The notes under the pieces are model-generated. The model was given only the letters and a program-made list of their open reading frames with translations. It was not told the origin of the DNA and did not search any database. A stretch of 5,124 nt of DNA, taken from contig JPUR01000117.1 of the NCBI GenBank assembly GCA_001321835.1, positions 1 to 5,124 on the forward strand, given 5' to 3'. The position numbers and the translations under genes were made by a program. Of this stretch, positions 1 to 5,124 are shown piece after piece (the stretch's first letter is position 1; each line of letters opens with the position of its first letter). The DNA comes from Marinosulfonomonas sp. PRT-SC04. GTDB taxonomy: Bacteria; Pseudomonadota; Alphaproteobacteria; Rhodobacterales; Rhodobacteraceae.

Positions 1-23
1 TTGGCGAGATCAAGAAATTTCAT
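1..23 (-). CDS. obgE: Obg family GTPase (ObgE/CgtA), 5' end only
   Basis: Only the first seven codons and two bases lie in the window; they read MKFLDLA followed by a Lys or Asn codon. This is the conserved start of the glycine-rich Obg fold. Obg is an essential GTPase that binds the 50S subunit and acts in late ribosome assembly and stress signalling (known of the family). The ATG at 23-21 overlaps the stop codon of the upstream GNAT gene as ATGA, so translation is probably coupled. An AAGG lies about 10 bases upstream, inside the GNAT gene. Position after rplU, rpmA and GNAT genes matches Rhodobacteraceae gene order, which supports the call despite the short fragment. The GTPase domain is outside the window. 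Confidence 0.85.
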
Positions 24-562
24 GGGTTTGCGGCCTTAAATTGGAATTTAGTTAGGCGATAAGTGATATTTGGGGCAGGCTCAAGCCTTGCGGCAGAATT
101 ACCTATACTATTGCCTGATTTTACAAAGCCAAGTTTGCATAAAACCTTGCCCGATGCGGGGTTATCGGTGAAATGATCGGCATGGATTTCATCCAATTCG
201 TCAATCATACTATAACAGGCCGCAAAGAACGCGCGATTGGCCTCGGTGGCATACCCCTTACCCCAATGTTCTTGCGCAATAAAGTAGCCGCAGGAAACAG
301 GCACGCCCCCCATTGCCACCATGCCGATCAGGGGGCCCTCATGCAAACAGACAGCAAGACGGAATCCACTTTCCAAATCCCCATGAGTATTGGCAATCCA
401 GTCAAGGATTTTTTCTTTGGGCCATGGCACGGTAATCACCGCAAGCATACGCGCTACATCTTTTTTCTCACAGATATCGCACAGCAGCTGCCAATCGCTA
501 CTTTCGAACGGCCGCAAGAAAAGGCGTGACGTTTTCAGAGATATTTCCTCAGCCAAACTCAC
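20..562 (-). CDS. GNAT family N-acetyltransferase (RimJ/RimL-like), second of a tandem pair
   Basis: A 180-residue protein with the Acetyltransf_3 (RimJ/RimL type) layout. It starts with a TSRLFLRPF beta strand (11-19), has the acetyl-CoA binding motif A around 91-110 with HWGKGYATEA fitting the Q/R-x-x-G-x-G/A pyrophosphate loop, and ends with the TDNPASGKVLCKLGF segment (132-146) usual in this group. Such enzymes move an acetyl group from acetyl-CoA to an amine; the substrate cannot be read from the sequence. The start is GTG at 562, three bases after the TAG of the preceding GNAT gene; a TTG two codons later is an alternative, and the next ATG is around residue 39, too far inside the domain. 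No strong Shine-Dalgarno is visible, so reinitiation after the upstream gene is likely. Its stop overlaps the obgE start by four bases. Confidence 0.85.
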   Translation of the reverse strand: MSLAEEISLKTSRLFLRPFESSDWQLLCDICEKKDVARMLAVITVPWPKEKILDWIANTHGDLESGFRLAVCLHEGPLIGMVAMGGVPVSCGYFIAQEHWGKGYATEANRAFFAACYSMIDELDEIHADHFTDNPASGKVLCKLGFVKSGNSIGNSAARLEPAPNITYRLTKFQFKAANP

Positions 563-565
563 AGC

Positions 566-1105
566 CTAGCTCATCTTCTTAATGTAGGTCCAAGTTTCGA
601 CATTGGCGCCACGCGCCACCGAATGGGTTTCGGCGTCACCAATATATTCAAAACCTGCGTTGGTCAGCACTCTGGCCGAGGCCGGGTTGTCCTGAAACAC
701 CTCGGCAAAGACCGTGCTGCAACCAATCGGGTTGGCCGCAAGCAGCCCGTTCACCGCTTCCGAAGCAAAGCCGGTGTTCCAAAAGGCGGGCGCCACCCAG
801 TAGCCGATTTCCGCCTGCTCACGCTCGATGCAATTCAACCCGATCACCCCGAGAAATTCGGCGTGGCCGTGCGCCGATCCATCCAGCGCCCAAACAACTT
901 CGGTTTGATTGTCAGAGGTGACACGGCGGATGAAGGCTTCGGTGCTGCCAGGGGGCAGCGGATGTGGAATTGAGGTGGTCGATCGTGCAATGCGCTTGTC
1001 GCATGAATACATCTCCATCAGGCCGACATCCGATTTACGCAACGGACGCAGGATGAAGCGTTTGGTTTCAATCACTGATTGTTTTTTTATCGTCTCAAGT
1101 TTCAT
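566..1105 (-). CDS. GNAT family N-acetyltransferase (RimJ/RimL-like), first of a tandem pair
   Basis: A 179-residue cytoplasmic acetyltransferase of the Acetyltransf_3 type. Visible family marks are ETKRFILRPLRKSDV (13-27), motif A at about 98-118 (IGYWVAPAFWNTGFASEA) and the QDNPASARVLTNAGFEYIG segment (138-156). The acetyl-CoA loop reads W-N-T-G-F-A where the family often has W-G-K-G-Y-A, a mild departure that keeps the central Gly and the small residue. The ATG at 1105 has a strong AAAGGAG (1113-1119) seven bases upstream, which fixes the start. It is the first gene after the rpmA terminator and leads a unit with the second GNAT and obgE. Related in fold and length to the next gene, but the two differ widely in sequence, so this is an old duplication at most. 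Substrate unknown; ribosomal-protein N-terminal acetylation is only suggested by the neighbourhood. Confidence 0.88.
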   Translation of the reverse strand: MKLETIKKQSVIETKRFILRPLRKSDVGLMEMYSCDKRIARSTTSIPHPLPPGSTEAFIRRVTSDNQTEVVWALDGSAHGHAEFLGVIGLNCIEREQAEIGYWVAPAFWNTGFASEAVNGLLAANPIGCSTVFAEVFQDNPASARVLTNAGFEYIGDAETHSVARGANVETWTYIKKMS

Positions 1106-1277
1106 GCCATTGCTCCTTTGGAACCTGCATTGAATAGATAGCGGTTGCCAACTTTAGTTCAAGCTGCGGGGCTTCACCTCGCGTGAAATATATTTTATGC
1201 CCTACCAATTTTGCCGGGCGGCTCCAATTAATTTTTCGGGTATTGCTGCCATTGGTTATATGTGAAGATTGTATACG
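1106..1277 (-). promoter_or_regulatory. Spacer between rpmA terminator and GNAT-GNAT-obgE unit; probable promoter region
   Basis: This stretch is free of genes and lies between a strong terminator and the first GNAT gene, so a promoter for the GNAT-GNAT-obgE unit is expected here. On the minus strand an AT-rich TAAAATATATTT lies near 1186-1197 without a good -35 partner. A TTGAAC (1157-1162) stands 16 bases before TATCTA (1135-1140). Both candidates are weak and I cannot choose between them. No RNA gene or riboswitch is recognisable. Confidence 0.3.
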
Positions 1278-1309
1278 AAAAAGGGACCGGTGTTTTCACC
1301 GATCCCTTT
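1278..1309 (-). terminator. Rho-independent terminator after rpmA
   Basis: On the minus strand a 13-bp stem (arms 1297-1309 and 1280-1292, with one G-U pair) closes a four-base AAAA loop (1293-1296) and runs into five U (1278-1282). It begins about 25 bases after the rpmA stop, the normal place for an intrinsic terminator. Read on the plus strand the stem has one C-A mismatch and is followed by TTTTT at 1313-1317, but no plus-strand gene ends here, so its working direction is minus. It should separate rplU-rpmA from the GNAT-obgE unit, fully or in part. Confidence 0.9.
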
Positions 1310-1334
1310 CAATTTTTAAATCTTAAAGTACGGC

Positions 1335-1604
1335 TTATTCAGCGGCCTCTGCTGCTGGCAGAACCGAGATAAATGTGCGGCGTTTAAGGCCTTTGTGGAA
1401 GGTCACGTGACCCTCGACTTTTGCAAAGATTGTGTGATCTTTGCCCATGCCAACGCCTTCGCCTGGCCACATTTTCGTGCCGCGTTGACGGACAATAATG
1501 TTACCTGGGATGACAGATTCGCCACCGAATTTTTTTACACCAAGACGACGACCTGCACTGTCGCGACCGTTGCGGGATGAACCGCCTGCTTTTTTATGTG
1601 CCAT
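1335..1604 (-). CDS. rpmA: 50S ribosomal protein L27
   Basis: An 89-residue L27. The N-terminus [20 protein letters not shown] is the highly conserved tail that reaches the peptidyl-transferase centre; it begins directly with MAHKK, so there is no cleaved propeptide of the Firmicutes type. VIVRQRG-like ([19 protein letters not shown], 36-54) and the [13 protein letters not shown] core (57-69) complete the family pattern, and length is usual. The ATG at 1604 has AAGGAG (1612-1617) seven bases upstream, and that Shine-Dalgarno shares bases with the TAA stop of rplU, so the two genes are tightly linked with an 11-bp gap. The protein ends in an Ala/Glu-rich tail typical of alphaproteobacteria. 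The terminator at 1278-1309 follows. Confidence 0.98.
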   Translation of the reverse strand: MAHKKAGGSSRNGRDSAGRRLGVKKFGGESVIPGNIIVRQRGTKMWPGEGVGMGKDHTIFAKVEGHVTFHKGLKRRTFISVLPAAEAAE

Positions 1605-1615
1605 TTTGTCTCTCC

Positions 1616-2338
1616 TTAGCCTTTAGCCAATGTTTTGGCCTGCTCAACCCAGCCTTCACGCTCGATCCGGCCTTTGAATGACAGTTTCTCGTCCATATCA
1701 GCAATATCGGCTGTAGACCAGCCTGCGATCTGGGCGAATGTTGTCACGCCTGCTTCATGCAGCGTTTTCTCAAGAGCTGGACCAACGCCGGACAGTTTTT
1801 TCAAATCATTGGCGCCATCTGTTGGGGCCGCAGATTTGGCCGCTGCTTTTTTGGCTGGTTTGGCGTCAGCTTTTTCTGCTGTTTTAGCAGATTTTTTGGC
1901 AGCCTTAGGTTTCGGGGCAGGTTTGCCCTGTTCCGCACGGGCTGGATTGTTGCTGGCAGGTTTCATTGCAGCAACGATTGCTGCGGAAACCGAACCGGTG
2001 CCGATCGCAGCTTTAACGCCAGATTTATCAGCGCCTTTTTCCAGAATCTCGGTGATCCGGATCAGGGTCAGCTTTTGACGGTGGCCCTTTGTGCGTTTGG
2101 AGCCGTGCTTACGACGACGTTTCACAAAGTGGATCAGCTTTTCGCCTTTGATCTGGTCGATCACGTCAGCTTGAACACCAGCACCATCAATGAATGGGGC
2201 GCCAACTGCGTTGTCGATCATCAGAACTTCGTTGAACTGGACTTTTTCACCAGCATCGGCTGCAATACGTTCAATGCGCAGGATATCACCTGATTGAACT
2301 TTGTATTGCTTGCCGCCGGTTTTCATAACCGCAAACAT
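1616..2338 (-). CDS. rplU: 50S ribosomal protein L21 with C-terminal Lys/Ala linker and helix-hairpin-helix domain
   Basis: A 240-residue protein, more than twice the usual length of about 103. Residues 1-100 are a complete L21: the [18 protein letters not shown] start, then the rRNA-binding [18 protein letters not shown] loop (71-88) and TLIRITEI. Residues 100-176 form a low-complexity linker rich in Lys, Ala and Pro. Residues 177-240 carry a helix-hairpin-helix unit ([12 protein letters not shown], 182-193) followed by a [10 protein letters not shown] segment resembling the C-terminal add-on seen in some alphaproteobacterial NuoE proteins. The core binds 23S rRNA in the 50S subunit; the role of the tail is not known to me. 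The ATG at 2338 is chosen over an upstream in-frame ATG at 2407 because L21 begins MFAV and AAGGA lies just before it. rpmA follows after 11 bp. Confidence 0.96.
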   Translation of the reverse strand: MFAVMKTGGKQYKVQSGDILRIERIAADAGEKVQFNEVLMIDNAVGAPFIDGAGVQADVIDQIKGEKLIHFVKRRRKHGSKRTKGHRQKLTLIRITEILEKGADKSGVKAAIGTGSVSAAIVAAMKPASNNPARAEQGKPAPKPKAAKKSAKTAEKADAKPAKKAAAKSAAPTDGANDLKKLSGVGPALEKTLHEAGVTTFAQIAGWSTADIADMDEKLSFKGRIEREGWVEQAKTLAKG

Positions 2339-2480
2339 ATGGTATTCCTTTATTTTTCGCGTTCTGTGGCCGCCCTGTTCGCCGTCATGACCAGAGTGTT
2401 GTGCCATTTAAATGGCGCCTCGAACTGCGCGCCCCACTGGGCGACATTACATAGATCTGACAAAGTTATCCTTGCCAAGA
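2339..2480 (-). promoter_or_regulatory. rplU leader with symmetric elements
   Basis: If transcription starts just after the proposed promoter, the rplU mRNA has a leader of about 140 bases. It contains a perfect 14-bp palindrome, GCCATTTAAATGGC (2403-2416), and a short hairpin with five G/C pairs and a four-base loop (2430-2443). Ribosomal-protein leaders often hold autoregulatory structures (known in general), but I recognise no catalogued L21 leader motif here. The functional reading is inference. Confidence 0.3.
2346..2350 (-). promoter_or_regulatory. Ribosome binding site that sets the rplU start
   Basis: AAGGA on the minus strand lies seven bases before the ATG at 2338. The in-frame ATG at 2407 would add 23 residues rich in His, Gly and Arg with no resemblance to L21, so the shorter start is used. 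Confidence 0.85.
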
Positions 2481-2486
2481 AGTCGG

Positions 2487-2515
2487 CTTATCTGAAAAAT
2501 GCCGACCTAAGTCAA
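2487..2515 (-). promoter_or_regulatory. rplU: Candidate sigma-70-type promoter for rplU-rpmA
   Basis: On the minus strand TTGACT (2510-2515, five of six matches to the -35 consensus) is 17 bases from GATAAG (2487-2492, four of six to the -10). It faces rplU, and no better pair was seen between here and the gene. The -10 lies inside an inverted repeat (GTCGGC, 2482-2487, with GCCGAC, 2501-2506), which could be an operator. Not confirmed by transcript data. Confidence 0.45.
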
Positions 2516-2542
2516 GTCGCAATTCACATAAGGAGTGCGCAC

Positions 2543-2767
2543 ATGCGCCTTATTGGCCTGACTCTAATGCTGGGGCTTGGCGCTTGCGATATGGGGCCCC
2601 TGGGAAATCCGTTAACCTGACCCGCGGCCGCGGTGAGCAGCACCCTTGAGAATACCCGCTATAGCGCGCGACGTAAACAGCTCGCATACCGTGTAACCGC
2701 GCAATACCCAGCGATTATGGCCGATATTGCAGCCCTGTGGCAGCCCTGCCCTGACGATGGGCGCTGA
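2543..2767 (+). pseudogene. Small lipoprotein gene interrupted by in-frame TGA (probable pseudogene)
   Basis: A well-formed start: ATG at 2543 with AAGGAG (2530-2535) seven bases before it. The first 15 residues are a short lipoprotein signal, MRLIGLTLMLGLGAC, with lipobox LGAC at 12-15 and Asp after the Cys. Translation stops at TGA (2618-2620) after 25 codons, leaving a product too short to be a useful lipoprotein. The same frame then stays open for 48 more codons, reading PAAAVSSTLENTRY and then VTAQYPAIMADIAA, to a TGA at 2765-2767. After IAA the frame reads LWQPCPDD, whereas another frame reads GSPALTMGADD, so a frameshift may also be present near 2735-2740. The reading ends against the converging gene at 2780. 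I do not recognise the family with certainty. A sequencing error or a real 25-residue peptide are alternatives. Confidence 0.55.
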
Positions 2768-2779
2768 TGACAGTGCTGA

Positions 2780-3604
2780 TTACAGCGATTTCGACTGCAT
2801 AAGCTTGGCAATCGACACCCCAAGCGCCTTGGAGACCTGCAAGAAAACATCCTCATAGCCCGCAAACAGCGCCGCATTCAGCCCCCGCCCCGCCGCGGTG
2901 CTGGAAAACTCGACATAGGTTTGTAATTCAACGTCCGACAACGGCGCGTAGGCCAGCACCAGATAGGCATAAACCCAGCCCTCGGTATCCCTGCGAATGT
3001 CAGCCTCTTGTGCCCAGACATCCTGCAATATGTCGTCTTGGCTGAGGTCAGGCTCAAAGGCACCGCCCTCAACCATGCCGCTGTAAAACGCATAGCTCGC
3101 GTTCATCGCGCCCATCACATTATACTCAATCAGATCATTAGCGGCGACCAGATTTCTGAGCATAGTCAGGCGGGGATCACCCGTTTCAACCAACGCAAGG
3201 TACGCTGCACGACTGTCTTGCTCACGCGCCTTGTCCAACATCAAGCGCCGCGCCTGTAATTCAAGCGTGGTGATTTTCTGGCCAAGCGGGCTGGTATAGA
3301 ACACGGTCATGGCAGCCGTGTCTTGCCCCTCAAGGCCGGCAGAAAACCCCGGCAGGAAGGTTTGCCAGACCCGGTTGGGCTCATATATATCACGGGCCAC
3401 CTGCTGCCATTTTTCCCCGCCGCTATTGTCCAGCATCTCGCGGTCAAGATCGCCACTATAGTTGACGCCTTCCAGCTGCAGCACCGCAAATATTTCGTGC
3501 AATTGCAACACCTCGATCAACGGCTCCAGCGGCGCTCTGTCTTGGGCTGAAGCCGCAAATCCCGGGATCAGAAAAACCAGGAACAAGCAAAAATGTTTCA
3601 ACAT
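2780..3604 (-). CDS. Exported DUF2059-domain protein
   Basis: A 274-residue protein with a Sec signal peptide: MLKHF, a hydrophobic stretch (6-17), then ASA-QD giving likely cleavage after residue 20, so it should be periplasmic. Residues 99-119 (MTVFYTSPLGQKITTLELQ) match the DUF2059 signature of a helix with FY-x-S-x-x-G-x-K. A second copy of this pattern occurs at 227-246 (LQTYVEFSSTAAGRGLNAAL), preceded by APLSDVELQ, so the protein seems to hold two such helical units. No catalytic motif is visible and the family has no settled function known to me. The ATG at 3604 has AGGA (3610-3613) five bases upstream. It is transcribed divergently from the TPR gene and convergently with the broken lipoprotein gene, 12 bp away; no hairpin terminator is obvious in that gap. 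Confidence 0.85.
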   Translation of the reverse strand: MLKHFCLFLVFLIPGFAASAQDRAPLEPLIEVLQLHEIFAVLQLEGVNYSGDLDREMLDNSGGEKWQQVARDIYEPNRVWQTFLPGFSAGLEGQDTAAMTVFYTSPLGQKITTLELQARRLMLDKAREQDSRAAYLALVETGDPRLTMLRNLVAANDLIEYNVMGAMNASYAFYSGMVEGGAFEPDLSQDDILQDVWAQEADIRRDTEGWVYAYLVLAYAPLSDVELQTYVEFSSTAAGRGLNAALFAGYEDVFLQVSKALGVSIAKLMQSKSL

Positions 3605-3634
3605 GAAAATCCTATTTTGGTTATTGTGCGCCTG

Positions 3635-3640
3635 ATTATA
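3635..3640 (-). promoter_or_regulatory. -10 element of the DUF2059 gene promoter
   Basis: A perfect TATAAT on the minus strand, placed so that transcription would begin about 23 bases before the ATG. The -35 region (near 3657-3663) is poor, TTTAGC at best, so the promoter may need an activator or rely on the -10. Confidence 0.45.
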
Positions 3641-3690
3641 GGGGTAATGTCGACGTGGCTAAAAACAAGGTCTGAGCCTAATTATGTTTG

Positions 3691-3720
3691 TTGGACAGTC
3701 TATGCCAAACCGCCTAAACT
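3691..3720 (+). promoter_or_regulatory. Candidate promoter for the TPR gene
   Basis: TTGGAC (3691-3696) is 18 bases from TAAACT (3715-3720), a weak sigma-70-like pair. Transcription would start about 24 bases before the GTG. An 8-bp inverted repeat, GTTGGACA (3690-3697) and TGTCCAAC (3730-3737), overlaps the -35 and lies just downstream of the start point. Confidence 0.3.
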
Positions 3721-3750
3721 AAAGTTAAATGTCCAACGAAAGACACACCA

Positions 3751-5124
3751 GTGCCCCCTATTTCCCCAAAACAAATCCCGTCCCAGTATCAAAAGGCGCT
3801 TGGCCTGCAAAACGCTGGCAAGCTGAACGAGGCGCTTGCCATCTATCAGGCAATTTTCAAGGTTAATCCACGCATTGCCGAAGTCCATTTTCAAGTGGCC
3901 CGAATTTTCACCTCTGGCGGCAAATATACTAAAGCCCTGCCGCATATGAAAGAGGCCGTCGCGCTGAAACCGGCCGAGGCAGCTATCTGGCAAGTCTGGG
4001 CTGAAGTGTTGCAATCGCATGGTGACAAAAAACAGATAACCCAGTTTTTAAAGGATCTGTCAGGCGCACCTCTTGGCCCGCAGAAAAAGACAGCGATCAG
4101 CGCGGTATTTTCCGCCAAAAAATCGACATCAAAACAGGGGCTGGACGGGGCAAACCCACAGGAAATCGCCACCCTGATATCCTATATGAATGCGCAACAG
4201 TTTCAACGGGCCCAGATTGGTGCGCAAACGTTGTTAAAATCACATCCCGGTGCCTCGACTGTGGCACATATTCTGGCAACCGCTCAGGCGCGCCAAGGCG
4301 AGAGCGAAGCCGCATTGGCCAGCTTTCGCCACGCCACAACCCTTGCCCCGAACGCCGCGATTATTCACAATGATCTGGGGCGGCTGTTGCTGGATGTTGG
4401 CCGACCGGTTGATGCTGCAGAGGCCTTGCGCCGGGCACTGAATGCTGATCCAAAACTGGCAATCGCCATCTCAAATCTGGCCCGGGCACTGGCGCGAATG
4501 GATCAAGATGAAGAGGCGATGAAGCTGGCCCGCAAAGCCTGCAAGCTGGCGCCAAAACTGGCGGATGCGCAGTACACCCTTGGCACGCTCCTGACCAAGG
4601 CCGAACAGGACGGTGATGCGATTGAAGCCTTTCAGGCGGCTATTCGGTTGGGGGATAAATCGGCACAGGTCTATGCGATGATGGCACGGGCCCAGGGCGT
4701 TTTGCGCCATAACGATGCCGCGATTAAAAATTTTTCCAAAGCCATTAAGGCAAACCCCGATTACGCCTTTGCCTATTCCCGCCGGGCGGCATTGCTGCAA
4801 ACGCAGGGCGACTTTGTCGCAGCCAGCGCTGATTTTCACAAAGCCATTGAGCTGGAGCCAAACAACGGCGAAACCTACCGCACCTTCAGTGCCTCGCATA
4901 AATTCAGCGCCGATGATCCTTTGCTTGCGCAGATGAAAGACCGCTTTGCCGATAAAACCCTGACAGAAAATGACCGGATGAACTTTGGCTTTGCCCTATC
5001 CAAAGCGATGGATGATTGCAAAGAATACAAACAGGTTTTCCCATATCTGAACACTGCGAACGGGCTCATGCGCAAGGCTCATCCGTATGATGTGAACACC
5101 CGCGCCATTGAAATCGAAAACATA
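3751..5124 (+). CDS. TPR-repeat protein, N-terminal part of a probable TPR-sulfotransferase (runs off the window)
   Basis: An open frame of 458 codons reaches the right edge without a stop. It starts at GTG 3751 (PPISPKQIPSQYQKAL); a stop at 3715 rules out an earlier start and the next in-frame ATG is near residue 66. A weak GAAAGA lies seven bases upstream. TPR units are visible at about 10-43, 45-77, 166-200, 201-234, 235-268, 272-305, 306-339 and 340-373, with typical ends such as AIELEPNN; residues 78-165 are helical and more divergent. After residue 373 comes ETYRTFSASHKF, then FALSKAMDD and ANGLMRKAHPYDV (about 437-449), the linker that in Rhodobacteraceae TPR-sulfotransferases precedes the PAPS-binding loop. 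That domain would start just beyond the window, so the enzymatic call is inference. No signal peptide is seen, so it is likely cytoplasmic. The substrate is unknown. Confidence 0.85.
   Translation, partial: MPPISPKQIPSQYQKALGLQNAGKLNEALAIYQAIFKVNPRIAEVHFQVARIFTSGGKYTKALPHMKEAVALKPAEAAIWQVWAEVLQSHGDKKQITQFLKDLSGAPLGPQKKTAISAVFSAKKSTSKQGLDGANPQEIATLISYMNAQQFQRAQIGAQTLLKSHPGASTVAHILATAQARQGESEAALASFRHATTLAPNAAIIHNDLGRLLLDVGRPVDAAEALRRALNADPKLAIAISNLARALARMDQDEEAMKLARKACKLAPKLADAQYTLGTLLTKAEQDGDAIEAFQAAIRLGDKSAQVYAMMARAQGVLRHNDAAIKNFSKAIKANPDYAFAYSRRAALLQTQGDFVAASADFHKAIELEPNNGETYRTFSASHKFSADDPLLAQMKDRFADKTLTENDRMNFGFALSKAMDDCKEYKQVFPYLNTANGLMRKAHPYDVNTRAIEIENI

Noticed and set aside
1635..2293. 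Plus-strand open frames across rplU (1635-2078 and 1757-2293)
   Set aside because: They are antisense to a well-supported ribosomal protein gene and mirror its Lys/Ala linker as low-complexity Ala/Phe-rich peptides.
2339..2407. 23-residue N-terminal extension of L21 from an upstream in-frame ATG
   Set aside because: L21 starts at [14 protein letters not shown], which has its own AAGGA at proper spacing; the extension has no family resemblance.
2294..2620. 108-codon plus-strand reading ending at the lipoprotein TGA
   Set aside because: Its first two thirds cross the rplU start and leader; the Shine-Dalgarno and signal peptide show the true start at 2543.
2618..2620. In-frame TGA read as selenocysteine
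   Set aside because: No stem-loop of SECIS type is evident just after it, and a small lipoprotein with no redox motif is an unlikely selenoprotein.
2659..2877. Minus-strand 72-codon open frame at the end of the DUF2059 gene
   Set aside because: Arg/Cys-rich shadow overlapping the DUF2059 3' end in another frame, with no start signal.
3700..4339. Minus-strand open frames opposite the start of the TPR gene
   Set aside because: The plus frame from 3751 has clear TPR repeats; the opposite frames have no family features.
4471..4899. 142-codon minus-strand open frame inside the TPR gene
   Set aside because: It is antisense to continuous TPR repeats, with no recognisable motifs or ribosome binding site.
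1..5124. Mobile element, CRISPR array, tRNA or toxin-antitoxin pair
   Set aside because: No transposase, spaced repeats, cloverleaf or paired small genes were found; the GNATs have RimJ/RimL marks and no antitoxin partner.

Overview
The window looks like a chromosomal segment of an alphaproteobacterium of the Rhodobacteraceae (Roseobacter group). Three things point there: the minus-strand order rplU, rpmA, two GNAT acetyltransferases, obgE; an L21 protein with a long Lys/Ala linker and a C-terminal helix-hairpin-helix; and a TPR protein whose linker matches the TPR-sulfotransferases common in that family. This assignment comes from remembered family and gene-order patterns, not from a database search.

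Minus strand, right to left: rplU (L21, start at 2338) and rpmA (L27) form a compact pair ending in a strong intrinsic terminator at about 1278-1309. A 172-bp spacer follows, then a second tight unit: GNAT 1, GNAT 2 (3-bp gap, GTG start) and the first seven codons of obgE, whose ATG overlaps the GNAT 2 stop (ATGA) at the left edge.

The centre (2339-2780) holds the rplU leader and promoter. Divergent to rplU is a short lipoprotein gene that appears broken: an in-frame TGA follows codon 25, and a better family-like reading appears in another frame further on. It converges on the 3' end of a minus-strand exported protein with DUF2059-type motifs (2780-3604).

Right of that, a 146-bp divergent intergenic region separates the DUF2059 gene from a plus-strand TPR protein beginning with GTG at 3751 and running off the right edge. 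Its last 85 or so residues are the linker that precedes a sulfotransferase domain in known TPR-sulfotransferases; that domain would lie outside the window.

Functionally, the left half is ribosome and translation-factor housekeeping (L21, L27, the ribosome-assembly GTPase Obg) with two unassigned acetyltransferases in the Obg unit. The right half is envelope-associated or poorly characterised. I see no mobile element, CRISPR array, tRNA or rRNA, and no convincing undescribed multi-gene system. The best second looks are the broken lipoprotein gene, the L21-HhH fusion, and the symmetric sequences over the rplU and TPR promoters.
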